Assembly: GCA_002496805.1 (NCBI GenBank)
Contig: DALO01000016.1
Coordinates: forward strand, 142,985-188,673
Origin: Methanobacterium sp. UBA353
Lineage (GTDB): Archaea > Methanobacteriota > Methanobacteria > Methanobacteriales > Methanobacteriaceae
Length of the DNA: 45,689 nucleotides
Reading direction: 5' to 3'
The translations under genes were made by a program, and so were the position numbers. Shown one piece after another: positions 8,818 to 18,728 of the stretch. Position 1 is the stretch's first letter; each line of letters starts with the position of its first letter. The notes below the pieces were generated by a model. The model saw nothing but the letters and a program-made list of their open reading frames with translations, had not been told where the DNA came from and made no database searches.

Positions 8818-9762
8818 TTATTCCCTCAAACTGGTTCCAGTTAATTCAATGAACACATCCTCCAATGTATTGGGGTGCAGTGATAAATCAGCAATCTCAG
8901 TATTCATGTCCTTAACATTACTCATTATCCCTGGAAGTTTTCCAACCGCATTTAAAGTCCTTATATTTATTTTACCATCAACTTCAGTAACCGAATCAAT
9001 AGTTTCCATGGTTTTAAGTTTAGAAATCACTTCTTGATTCATTTTAGAATCAGCCAAGTGTATCTCCACTATATCTCCCTCACCAAACTCTTTTTTAAGA
9101 TTTTTAGGAGTATCCAGTCGTAATAGTTTTCCATGATCGATAATGGCAATGCGATCCGAAAGCCCGTCTGCTTCATCCATCAAATGGGTGGTTAAAATAA
9201 CTGTTTTCCCTTCTTTATCCCTCAATGAGCGGATGAAATTCCACAGAACTCTTCTTGATTGAGGATCAAGTCCTTCTGAAGGTTCATCCAGAACCACTAT
9301 CTCTGGAGAGTGTATTAATGCCATAGCTAGATTTAATCTGCGTTTCATACCGCCCGATAAGTTAGAAACTAGCGTGTTTGCTTTATCCATTAGTATGAGG
9401 TCTTCTAATAGGCTTTCTACTCTAGTTTCCAATTGGTCATCTGGAACTTCGTACATTTCCCCCATGAACTTCAAACTCTCTTTACATGTAAGACTTTCCC
9501 ATAAAACTATATCCTGAGGACATATTCCAATTTTAAGTCTATCTGCATTGGCAATGTCTTTGCCATCAACCAATATTTGGCCACCAGTTGGGCGAAGTAA
9601 ACCTACCATCATTTTGATGGAAGTGGTTTTTCCAGCTCCATTAGGACCTAAAAATCCAAATACTTCACCTTTTTTTATTTTTAAATTTAGATTATCTACT
9701 GCTACAAAATCTCCAAAAGATTTAAAGAGATTATTCGCCTCAATTATGAACTCATTTACCAT
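8818..9762 (-). CDS. ABC transporter ATP-binding protein (DrrA-like)
   Basis: The ATPase subunit that powers the neighbouring ABC-2 permease. Walker A GPNGAGKTT (about 38-46), the ABC signature LSGGMKRRLNLAMAL and Walker B IVVLDEPSEGLDP are intact, followed by the switch histidine in TTHLMDEAD. About 100 residues after the ATPase core form the C-terminal extension seen in DrrA/CcmA-type proteins. The start is supported by AAGGTATT directly before ATG. It is the middle gene of padR, ATPase, permease, with 66 bases to padR and one base to the permease. Confidence 0.9.
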   Translation of the reverse strand: MVNEFIIEANNLFKSFGDFVAVDNLNLKIKKGEVFGFLGPNGAGKTTSIKMMVGLLRPTGGQILVDGKDIANADRLKIGICPQDIVLWESLTCKESLKFMGEMYEVPDDQLETRVESLLEDLILMDKANTLVSNLSGGMKRRLNLAMALIHSPEIVVLDEPSEGLDPQSRRVLWNFIRSLRDKEGKTVILTTHLMDEADGLSDRIAIIDHGKLLRLDTPKNLKKEFGEGDIVEIHLADSKMNQEVISKLKTMETIDSVTEVDGKINIRTLNAVGKLPGIMSNVKDMNTEIADLSLHPNTLEDVFIELTGTSLRE

Positions 9763-9828
9763 AATACCTTCTCAACGTTCTTTTTTTGATCAATATCAAT
9801 AAATTTACATGTAAAAATGGTCAAAATA

Positions 9829-10338
9829 TTAATTTAACTCCATTAACTTCTCTAAAAAATCTATAGAATTTTTAATCTCACATATTCCATGTTCTAAAAC
9901 GGCCAAGGCAATAGGAGAAAGATTTCCCCCATATTTCTGTTTTTTCTCCAGTGTATCTTGTAGTTCCTTTCTTTTTGATTCATATAATGGTTTAATTACA
10001 TCCAGACGTTTCGCTTTAGATATGTAATCAAAAAAAACAGCCTTTACCATAAATTCAAAATTATCAATATCCGGCTCTGTAGGCTTAGCTACTATCTCCA
10101 GTAAGTGTTTTCTACCTTTTTGAGTGATGTGATAAACTTTTTTGTTGATACCTTTTCCAGGCATCTCCTTTCCTTCAATTAATCCCTTTTTCTCCATTTT
10201 TGCCAGTGCCGGATATAAAACGTTGTTGTTGATTTTGAAATAAGGATTTACAGTTTCTCGAATATTTTTCTTCAATTGGTATCCGTGGCTGGGTATCAGG
10301 AAAATCATGCCCAATATTATTAAATCGTTGTTTACCAT
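9829..10338 (-). CDS. PadR-family transcriptional regulator
   Basis: A 169-residue winged-helix protein. The N-terminal 85 residues have the PadR pattern: HGYQLKKNI near residue 20, NVLYPALAKMEKKGLI and a wing ending in KKVYHITQKGRKHLL. The C-terminal half is helical and charged, the usual dimerisation region. PadR proteins commonly repress an adjacent exporter and release DNA on binding its substrate. Here it is the first gene of an ABC exporter operon, and two tandem palindromes lie at the predicted transcript start. The ribosome binding site is weak, and an alternative start is not apparent. Confidence 0.85.
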   Translation of the reverse strand: MVNNDLIILGMIFLIPSHGYQLKKNIRETVNPYFKINNNVLYPALAKMEKKGLIEGKEMPGKGINKKVYHITQKGRKHLLEIVAKPTEPDIDNFEFMVKAVFFDYISKAKRLDVIKPLYESKRKELQDTLEKKQKYGGNLSPIALAVLEHGICEIKNSIDFLEKLMELN

Positions 10339-10385
10339 TTTATCGACGTTCTATCAAACTTATCATTTTATTCTAATGACAAAGC

Positions 10386-10417
10386 TAGGTTAATATTAAC
10401 ATAGGTTAATATTAACA
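10386..10417. promoter_or_regulatory. Tandem palindromic operator, probably for PadR
   Basis: A 16-bp unit, TAGGTTAATATTAACA, occurs twice head to tail (10386-10401 and 10402-10417). Inside each copy is the perfect palindrome GTTAATATTAAC (10389-10400 and 10405-10416), with centres 16 bp apart. It lies 50-80 bases upstream of padR and covers the transcript start predicted from the TATA box at 10430-10436. This position suits a repressor site for autoregulation of the exporter operon. Confidence 0.65.
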
Positions 10418-10429
10418 TAAGTTTTTAAC

Positions 10430-10436
10430 ATATAAA
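10430..10436 (-). promoter_or_regulatory. TATA box of the padR-ABC operon
   Basis: The minus strand reads TTTATAT within GATTTATATGTT. A start about 25 bases on falls at 10403-10410, inside the tandem palindromes, leaving a leader of about 65-70 bases before padR. Being nearly symmetric, the same A/T box could also serve a plus-strand transcript. Confidence 0.45.
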
Positions 10437-10467
10437 TCTATTAGATTCATTATGCATAATGTAAAAA

Positions 10468-10539
10468 TTGCCCAACGAAAGAATTACTCGAAAGAACGGT
10501 TGGGAATGTACTTTTGCTGCAATCGAAAACACATTCCAA
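10468..10539 (+). ncRNA. Candidate structured RNA with two competing hairpins
   Basis: CCCAAC (10471-10476) pairs with GTTGGG (10499-10504), extendable by ATT/AAT around one bulged G. The loop holds a direct repeat CGAAAGA. The overlapping segment TTGGGAATGT (10500-10509) can instead pair with ACATTCCAA (10531-10539) with one bulge. The two structures exclude each other. The region is less A/T rich than its surroundings, lies 30-40 bases downstream of a TATA-like box at 10430-10437, and contains no gene. It could be a small RNA or the leader of the exonuclease gene at 10755. No known RNA family is recognised. Confidence 0.3.
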
Positions 10540-10754
10540 TTCAGCCACCAAATTTAACTATATTTAAGGGAACAATACAGAAAACTTGAATAAAACAAAA
10601 CAATGTAACAAGTCAAATAAACATAAACACTAACAAACTCCGACAATAATCTAAAAAAAACCAGAAGATTAATAAGAAAATTCCAAACAATAAAGAATGT
10701 TGATTATTTTAAATTTAATGAAAACTAACAGTAATACTTTATTAGGAAATTATT
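10540..10754. other. A/T-rich region before the DHH exonuclease, nothing further seen
   Basis: This is the right part of the 416-bp gap between padR and the exonuclease gene. It is poor in G and C and rich in A-runs. No reading frame with a start signal, no clear repeat and no convincing TATA box can be picked out. Only a weak ribosome binding site precedes the ATG at 10755. Confidence 0.35.
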
Positions 10755-12128
<1,374 letters not shown>

Positions 12129-12194
12129 TATTAAAAAAATCTAATTAATAATTAAGTAATAAAAAATTGTCATTGACTTACTGCGGAGCGTTTC

Positions 12195-13397
12195 ATGCAT
12201 CTTACACGCGAAGAGGAAAAAATGTATCAGGGAGAATTCGGCCCTGCCATTGAAAAATCCATGGAAATACTGGTGGCTTTGGGAGATATTTACGGAGCAG
12301 ATGGTATGGTGGAAATAGTATCAGCCCAAATATCAGGTGTTTCCTACAAAACAATCGGTGAAGCTGGATTAGAATACTTGAAAGATCTTGCTGGTGAAGG
12401 TGCACAAGTAAAAGTGCCCAGCACTTTAAACCCGGCAGGTGTGGACCTTGATAACTGGGAAAAACTAGGATTTCCAGAAGAATTCGTGAAAAAACAGCAA
12501 ATTATTGTGGAAACATACCATGAAATGGGTATCAGCACGACTTGCACTTGTACTCCTTATCTTGTTGGCAATGTGCCCACACTAGGAAGTCATATAGCTT
12601 GGTCCGAGTCATCCGCAGTTTGTTATGCTAATTCCGTTCTTGGTGCCCGGACTAATAGGGAAGGAGGGCCTGGAGCCTTATCTGCAGCTATATGTGGAAG
12701 AACACCTAATTATGGATACCATCTAGATGAAGGCAGGATTCCGAACTTGTTAGTTGAAGTTGATACTCCTTTGAAAAGATCAGACTACGGAGCATTAGGA
12801 TATTGTGTGGGGAAAACTGTGGGTAATGGGATTCCTTACTTTATATTGAAAAGTAAAACCCAGCAAAAAACAAGTATTAATAATTTAAAGGCTCTTGGTG
12901 CGGCATTAGCATCTTCCGGAGCTGTTGCCCTTTATCATGTGGAAAAAATCACTCCAGAATATAAAACTACCCACGCAAACTTAGAAACGTTGGAAAAAAT
13001 ATCTATAACTTCTGCTGACTTAGAGGAAACCCGAGAACAGCTATCTAGGTGTAAAAATAAGCCCGATCTTGTCTGTTTGGGATGTCCACATGCTTCTCTA
13101 GAAGAAATTCAAGAAGTGGCCGAGATTCTTAGGGGGAAAACACTAGTCAATGATTTGTGGGTATGCACCTCAATCTCAGTTAAAGCCGCGTCAGATAGGA
13201 TGGGTTACACCAAAATTATTGAAAAAGCAGGAGGGCAAGTTGTCTGTGATACTTGCATGGTGGTGGCCCCAATTGAAGAAATGGACTTTAAAGTAATTGG
13301 AGTGGACTCTGCCAAGGCTGCTAACTACGTTCCGAGTATGTGTGGATTAGATGTTGTTTTTGATGATTGGAAAAACCTTATTTCATTTGAAACCTAA
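12195..13397 (+). CDS. Aconitase X family: phosphomevalonate dehydratase large subunit
   Basis: The AcnX/DUF521 catalytic subunit. In archaea it converts 5-phosphomevalonate to trans-anhydromevalonate 5-phosphate in the archaeal mevalonate route to isoprenoid lipids. The 400 residues include CTCTPYLVGNVP (about 115-126), NSVLGARTNREGGPGAL, LVCLGCPHASLEEI and CDTCMVVAPI, which carry the conserved cysteines expected to hold an iron-sulfur cluster. The small DUF126 subunit needed for activity is not in this window and must be encoded elsewhere, as in other methanogens. ATG follows GCGGAGCG. The assignment as dehydratase rather than another AcnX hydratase rests on lineage. Confidence 0.85.
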   Translation: MHLTREEEKMYQGEFGPAIEKSMEILVALGDIYGADGMVEIVSAQISGVSYKTIGEAGLEYLKDLAGEGAQVKVPSTLNPAGVDLDNWEKLGFPEEFVKKQQIIVETYHEMGISTTCTCTPYLVGNVPTLGSHIAWSESSAVCYANSVLGARTNREGGPGALSAAICGRTPNYGYHLDEGRIPNLLVEVDTPLKRSDYGALGYCVGKTVGNGIPYFILKSKTQQKTSINNLKALGAALASSGAVALYHVEKITPEYKTTHANLETLEKISITSADLEETREQLSRCKNKPDLVCLGCPHASLEEIQEVAEILRGKTLVNDLWVCTSISVKAASDRMGYTKIIEKAGGQVVCDTCMVVAPIEEMDFKVIGVDSAKAANYVPSMCGLDVVFDDWKNLISFET

Positions 13398-13431
13398 ATT
13401 GTTTTTATTAAATGACATTGCAGAATCCAAA

Positions 13432-14292
13432 TTATGGCAAACTAATGTACTTTAAATCACCACCACAACTGCATCGTGAAAAATCGTAGGGAGCTTCGTT
13501 TTCTAGCAATCTATAAGATTCATCACAATTTTTACACACGATATATCCTTCATAATACTTTTTATTAACAAAAACAGAAAATTCAGTTTGAATTATTCTA
13601 AATAATGTTAAATAGGATTTCAAAACGTGGTGAATATTAATTTTAAAGTTATCCGACAATATAGCACTTGAATGTGATAAAAGTACTAAAACGTTTATAA
13701 TCTCCTTACTAAAGGTCAACTCCGTCTTTCCATGATTTTCGAAGAGGAAATAAATTAATAAGGTATGAAATTTAACAAAAAAATCTTTTGCCTCTTCTTC
13801 CCAAGACACTTTTTGTAACAATTGAAAAAACTCATCATCTAGGAAAAGATTCCCCCTGAAAACATCAAACCGATCTAACCCCCCTAATACCCTTTCAACA
13901 AGATCACTCTCATTCAAAGCCCATATATCGTCATTAATCAAGTTACGACCTAAATATAGGGAATATACTTTTTCAAAAAAATGATATAAACTAATAAATG
14001 ATTCATGACTTATGGAAAAATCATTTCTTTCCTTTTTGGGTTGAATTCCGTTTTCAATGGCTTTTATCAAAACTATGTTTTCTGGAAGATTTTCATCAGA
14101 CTTTTGAGTGTTAAGGGATTTCATCGAATTTTCATATAATTTAAATAATGTTTCCCAGTATTTTTCTTCCCACAAATATCTAAATTTTCTTAAAACTCTA
14201 GAAACCTCATATATATGGCCAAATTCTGTATAAAATTCATTATACCGAATTTTTAACTCATTCACTTCATTTTCGTTTTCTGATCCTAACAT
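13432..14292 (-). CDS. Unrecognised protein with C-terminal zinc ribbon
   Basis: I do not recognise the family. The 286-residue protein is mostly helical and charged (acidic and aromatic) for the first 245 residues, with no membrane segment. The last 35 residues form a zinc-ribbon pattern with C253, C256, C274 and C276. Its YRLLENEAPYDFSRC-type spacing resembles ribbons found at the ends of several Methanobacteriales proteins. The start is strongly supported: ATG is three bases after GGTGAT. It stands alone, converging on the aconitase X gene and diverging from hef. A nucleic-acid or protein-binding role is possible but not shown. Confidence 0.7.
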   Translation of the reverse strand: MLGSENENEVNELKIRYNEFYTEFGHIYEVSRVLRKFRYLWEEKYWETLFKLYENSMKSLNTQKSDENLPENIVLIKAIENGIQPKKERNDFSISHESFISLYHFFEKVYSLYLGRNLINDDIWALNESDLVERVLGGLDRFDVFRGNLFLDDEFFQLLQKVSWEEEAKDFFVKFHTLLIYFLFENHGKTELTFSKEIINVLVLLSHSSAILSDNFKINIHHVLKSYLTLFRIIQTEFSVFVNKKYYEGYIVCKNCDESYRLLENEAPYDFSRCSCGGDLKYISLP

Positions 14293-14554
14293 TTAATCAC
14301 CTAACATTCATGTATCAAACTGTTGAAAACAGTGTAGTATTATTTTATTATAAAATATTAATAAATATTGTTGTGGGGTTGATTGAAATATTTAACTGTA
14401 AAAGTAAATGTTATGAATTTTTTAGAAATTATTTGCAAAACAATATGAAAATCTATACCTCTTTAAATTGATTTTTATAATAGTTTTATAGATTGCAAAC
14501 ATAGTATTAGTTCAAGAAATTTTATTCTAACAAACCAAATTCAGGATATGAAAA

Positions 14555-16921
14555 ATGGTTGAAAATAAACAAAAAAAAGAGACAGACCTTTCATCGAAAT
14601 CAGTTAGGTGGATACAACATCCTTTAATCCAGTCAGAAAAAATAGAAGCACGCCTTTACCAACAATTACTCGCTGCTAATGTGCTTAAAAAAGGAAATAC
14701 TATGATTGTGGCCCCTACTGCACTGGGAAAGACTATTGTGGCCGCTCTGGTGGCTGCTGAAAGACTTAAAAAACATCCAGAAAGCAAAATTCTACTTCTA
14801 GCACCTACTAAACCCCTAGTAATACAACATGAAGAAAGTTTCCGAAATTTTATTATATCCACTACTAGTAGTTTGACTGGTGCTGTGAAAGTTGATGAAC
14901 GTGTTAAACGATGGGAAGAATCCCAGATTATTTGTGCAACACCCCAAACAATTGAATCAGATATAATTGCAGGACGTTACTCTCTTAAAAATGTTTCACT
15001 CATAATATTTGATGAATGTCATCGGGGAACTGGTTCCTATGCATACGTCTTTTTGGCCAATCGCTATACTACTGAAGCCGATGATCCACTAATACTAGGG
15101 TTAACAGCATCTCCAGGCGGTGAAGAAGAGCGGATAAATCAAGTGTGTCAGAATCTTTTCATCAATGAAGTAGTTGTTAAAAATGAGGACGACTCTGATG
15201 TTAAACCCTACTTTAACCCCATTGAAGTTGAATGGGTTAAAGTGAATCTAAAAAAAGAACAGCTAATAATTAAAAATCACTTAGATACAGTTCTGAAAAA
15301 TCGGTTAAAGGGTCTTAAAAGAATGGGAGTTATTAGTTCTGTACAAAATGTAAGTAAAAAAGACATCCTTCGCGCGCGGGGAAAAGTTCAGAACAACATA
15401 TCTCGCAGTGCAAAACCACCTAGAGACTGTTTACTAGCAATATCAATGTTAACCGCAGTTTTTAGTCTATTGCATTCAATGGAATTATTAGAAACACAAG
15501 GAATTAATAATTTACACTCTTATTTCCAAAAAATGCGGAAAAAAAAGACGAAAGCTGCCAAGGGACTATTCAAAGATAAAAGTTTTAACACTGCTGTGAA
15601 TCTTACCAAAAAAGCGGAAAAAAACGGATTAGAACATCCAAAATTAGAAAAATTAATAAAAATCCTTAAAAATGCCATTAAATATGAAAAACAAGTGATT
15701 GTATTCAGCCAGTACCGGGATACGGTGAACCAAATTCAAGAAAAGTGTCAAAAAGAAGATATTAAAGCAGTGAAATTTTTTGGACAAGCAAACAGAGAGA
15801 CTGAAAAAGGTTTGACCCAGAAAGAACAGAAAAAAATCATCAAAGCCTTCCGAATGAAAAAATACCAAGTACTTATTTCAACCAGTGTAGCAGAAGAAGG
15901 TATCGACATACCCAGTGTAGATCTAGTCGTATTATACGAACCAGTTCCATCAGAAATACGGATGATTCAGAGACGCGGGCGAACAGGGAGAACATCAAAA
16001 GGTCGTATGATCGTTTTAATAACTAAAAACACCAGGGATGAATCATTCTATTATTCCAGCATACATCGTGAAAGACAGATGAAAAAACAATTATCACAAG
16101 GGTATGAAAAAACTGAAAATCCATTGATTGCTAAAGATGAAGATGTTAGGGTACTTGAAAGGAAAAAAAATAGCAGTCTTGCCGAAAATGAACTTCATGT
16201 TTTGGTTGATCACAGAGAAGCAAGATCAGGCGTCACTAGAGAACTAAGTAATTTAGGAGTTAAACTTGAACCAGTTAACCTCCCAGTTGGCGATTATCAA
16301 ATTAGTGCCCACGTAGCAGTGGAAAGAAAAAGTACAAAGGACTTTGTAAGCTCATTAATTGATAAAAGACTGTATAAACAATCCAAAGAGCTGATGGAAA
16401 ACTTTCAAAATCCATTAATGATTCTAGAAGGTCAAGATCTGTACAGTAGTGGATTGCACCCTAATGCCATTAGAGGAGCCTTGGCCAGTTTAGCTGTTGA
16501 TTTCAATCTACCCATAATTCCCACCCGCAGCCCAGAAGACACAGCAGCAATGATCCACAGACTAGCTATAAGAGAATTTGATAAAGGATCTCGAGATGTG
16601 CAAGTACGTGCTGAGAAAAAACCATTAACCCTTCATGAACAACAACTATTTATCGTGGAATCTTTACCCCATATAGGCCCAGTGACGGCTAAAAAAATAT
16701 TAGAAAAATTCAAAACAATTGATAAAGTTTTTAATGCATCTGAAGACGACTTAAAACAAGTCGATGGAATAGGAGAAAAAATTGCTAAAAACATCCGTAC
16801 AGTGATTGAATCTGAATATATTTATAATTCCCCATACTTAAGAAAGACTCAAGAATCATTTTTAACAGATAAAAATAAACCTTATAAAGAATTTCGGTTA
16901 GATCCGGATAAACAAGGATGA
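14555..16921 (+). CDS. hef: Hef helicase/nuclease
   Basis: The archaeal XPF/FANCM relative that unwinds and cuts stalled or branched forks. The N-terminal superfamily 2 helicase has motif I PTALGKT (54-60), DECH (153-156), TASPGG (about 195) and QRRGRTGR in motif VI. The C-terminal XPF/ERCC4 nuclease has GDYQISAHVAVERKS (about 579-593), the GDX(n)ERKX(3)D catalytic signature. It is followed by two helix-hairpin-helix repeats, LPHIGPVTAKKIL and VDGIGEKIAKNI. All catalytic parts are present and the 788-residue length is usual. Only 7 bases separate it from trmI, so the two are probably co-transcribed. Confidence 0.95.
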   Translation: MVENKQKKETDLSSKSVRWIQHPLIQSEKIEARLYQQLLAANVLKKGNTMIVAPTALGKTIVAALVAAERLKKHPESKILLLAPTKPLVIQHEESFRNFIISTTSSLTGAVKVDERVKRWEESQIICATPQTIESDIIAGRYSLKNVSLIIFDECHRGTGSYAYVFLANRYTTEADDPLILGLTASPGGEEERINQVCQNLFINEVVVKNEDDSDVKPYFNPIEVEWVKVNLKKEQLIIKNHLDTVLKNRLKGLKRMGVISSVQNVSKKDILRARGKVQNNISRSAKPPRDCLLAISMLTAVFSLLHSMELLETQGINNLHSYFQKMRKKKTKAAKGLFKDKSFNTAVNLTKKAEKNGLEHPKLEKLIKILKNAIKYEKQVIVFSQYRDTVNQIQEKCQKEDIKAVKFFGQANRETEKGLTQKEQKKIIKAFRMKKYQVLISTSVAEEGIDIPSVDLVVLYEPVPSEIRMIQRRGRTGRTSKGRMIVLITKNTRDESFYYSSIHRERQMKKQLSQGYEKTENPLIAKDEDVRVLERKKNSSLAENELHVLVDHREARSGVTRELSNLGVKLEPVNLPVGDYQISAHVAVERKSTKDFVSSLIDKRLYKQSKELMENFQNPLMILEGQDLYSSGLHPNAIRGALASLAVDFNLPIIPTRSPEDTAAMIHRLAIREFDKGSRDVQVRAEKKPLTLHEQQLFIVESLPHIGPVTAKKILEKFKTIDKVFNASEDDLKQVDGIGEKIAKNIRTVIESEYIYNSPYLRKTQESFLTDKNKPYKEFRLDPDKQG

Positions 16922-16928
16922 ATGAGAA

Positions 16929-17657
16929 ATGAAGATATTGATTAATGAACGAGGAAAAAAATTTCTGGCTGGATCACAAGATCTGCACACAGACAAAGGT
17001 TACATTAAAAATGAGGACATCCAATCCAGTAGTCCTGGAGACGTGGTGGAAACTCATATTGGGCATAAATTTCGTGTTTTAGAAGCAAATGTTAATGATT
17101 TTATTGAATTAATGGAACGTCGATGTTCAATAATCCTCCCAAAAGATTTAGGTATTATATCAGCATTCACAGGACTTGGAAATGGAGATATTGTGGTGGA
17201 AGCCGGGACTGGTGCTGGTGCAGCTACCATCTTTATGAGTAATATAGTAGGAGAAAATGGGCATGTATATTCCTACGAAATTAGGGAAGATTTTAAAGCG
17301 GTTGCTGAAAAAAATATTGAAGAATTTGGATTAAAAAATGTGACAGTGAAATGTGCAGATATAGTTTCAAGAATTGATGAAAAAAACGTGAATTTGGTCT
17401 TTTTAGATCTTCCCAAGCCATGGGATGTCATAGAAAATGCCATGACAGCCCTTAAATTTGGAGGATATCTTGTTGCCTACACTCCCTACATTGACCAAGT
17501 AAAACTTTTTACCAAAATTATGAAAAAACATGGTTTTTCTGATTTAAAAAGTATGGAATGTATTTTAAGAGAAATGGAAGTTAAACTCAAAGGTATTCGG
17601 CCTAAAACACGTATGACAGGGCATACTGGATATTTAACATTTGGTCGGAAACTGTAG
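16929..17657 (+). CDS. trmI: tRNA (adenine-N1)-methyltransferase (archaeal TrmI)
   Basis: An AdoMet-dependent enzyme that methylates A57 and/or A58 in the T loop of tRNA. The AdoMet-binding motif EAGTGAGAAT is at 91-100, preceded by the typical PKDLGIISAFTGLGNGDIVV. Later motifs are VFLDLPKPWD and GGYLVAYTPYIDQV. A small N-terminal beta domain occupies about the first 60 residues. Its 242 residues match the archaeal family. The ATG follows AAGGATGAATGAGAA, so the ribosome binding site overlaps the end of hef. pyrB lies 70 bases downstream. Confidence 0.9.
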   Translation: MKILINERGKKFLAGSQDLHTDKGYIKNEDIQSSSPGDVVETHIGHKFRVLEANVNDFIELMERRCSIILPKDLGIISAFTGLGNGDIVVEAGTGAGAATIFMSNIVGENGHVYSYEIREDFKAVAEKNIEEFGLKNVTVKCADIVSRIDEKNVNLVFLDLPKPWDVIENAMTALKFGGYLVAYTPYIDQVKLFTKIMKKHGFSDLKSMECILREMEVKLKGIRPKTRMTGHTGYLTFGRKL

Positions 17658-17727
17658 TGAAAGTTGTACGAGATAAAAAAAATAATTTTTTAATTGATGA
17701 GAAACAGACATTGTATCTGGTGAAAAG

Positions 17728-18642
17728 ATGGGTTTCGAATTAAAAAATATAATTTCAATTAAGGACTTCAGTAAGGAAGACATTGAATATATTCTGAAAT
17801 TATCCGAAAAGATGGAACCCATTGCTAAGTCAGAAGAGAAATCCAACATCCTGGATGGATCTATATTAGGAATGTTATTTTACGAAGCTTCAACCCGAAC
17901 TCGTCTATCATTTGAAACTGCTATGAAGCGTTTAGGAGGGAATACGATTGGTTTCTCTGAAACTGAAACTAGTTCCGCTACTAAAGGAGAAAATTTAACT
18001 GATACTGTTCGAACTGTGGGGAAATATGCAGATGCCTTAGTTATACGCCATAACATGGAAGGCACAGCACGTTATGTTGCTGAAATGGTTGATGTTCCAG
18101 TTATAAATGCTGGTGATGGCGCAGGTCAACACCCAACTCAGACCCTTTTGGATTTATACACTATGCAACGTCTTCTAGGTGACATAGAAGAACTACATGT
18201 TGCATTAATAGGTGATTTGAAGTATGGAAGGACTGTTCACTCCCTTTCATATGCATTAGCTATGTTTGGAGTTAAAATGAGTTTGGTATCACCTCAAGAA
18301 CTGAAAATGCCACGTGAAACACTCCATGACCTTGCAGCCGCTGGAGTTAGTGTACAAGAAACTAAGGATATAAAAGACGTTTTAGCTAATGCTGATGTTT
18401 TATACGTAACTAGAATACAGAAAGAACGTTTTCCAGACCCTCAAGAATATTTAAAAATTAAAGGCGCTTATACCATTGATTCTAAACTATTACAAGGGAG
18501 TGAAGCCATCGTGATGCATCCCTTGCCCAGGGTAGATGAAATATCACATGACGTGGACAACACACTTTATGGAAAATATTTTCAGCAAGCTTTTTATGGG
18601 GTACCGGTGCGGATGGCCTTGTTAAAATCAATAATTAAATAG
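17728..18642 (+). CDS. pyrB: Aspartate carbamoyltransferase catalytic chain
   Basis: This enzyme makes N-carbamoyl-aspartate from carbamoyl phosphate and aspartate, the committed step of pyrimidine synthesis. The carbamoyl phosphate loop STRTR is at 55-59, followed by SFETAMKRLGG. HPTQTLLDLYT sits near residue 135 and the aspartate-side MHPLPRVDEI near 265. The length of 304 is normal. ATG is preceded by GGTGAAAAG. The regulatory chain gene pyrI is not adjacent and not in the window. The gene converges on orc1/cdc6. Confidence 0.95.
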   Translation: MGFELKNIISIKDFSKEDIEYILKLSEKMEPIAKSEEKSNILDGSILGMLFYEASTRTRLSFETAMKRLGGNTIGFSETETSSATKGENLTDTVRTVGKYADALVIRHNMEGTARYVAEMVDVPVINAGDGAGQHPTQTLLDLYTMQRLLGDIEELHVALIGDLKYGRTVHSLSYALAMFGVKMSLVSPQELKMPRETLHDLAAAGVSVQETKDIKDVLANADVLYVTRIQKERFPDPQEYLKIKGAYTIDSKLLQGSEAIVMHPLPRVDEISHDVDNTLYGKYFQQAFYGVPVRMALLKSIIK

Positions 18643-18728
18643 GAATGATTTTATTTTGGTAATTAAATTTGCATGTTGAGAAAAATTGTTTTAAAAGTGG
18701 TTTAATAATAATAAAAATTGATCATTAT

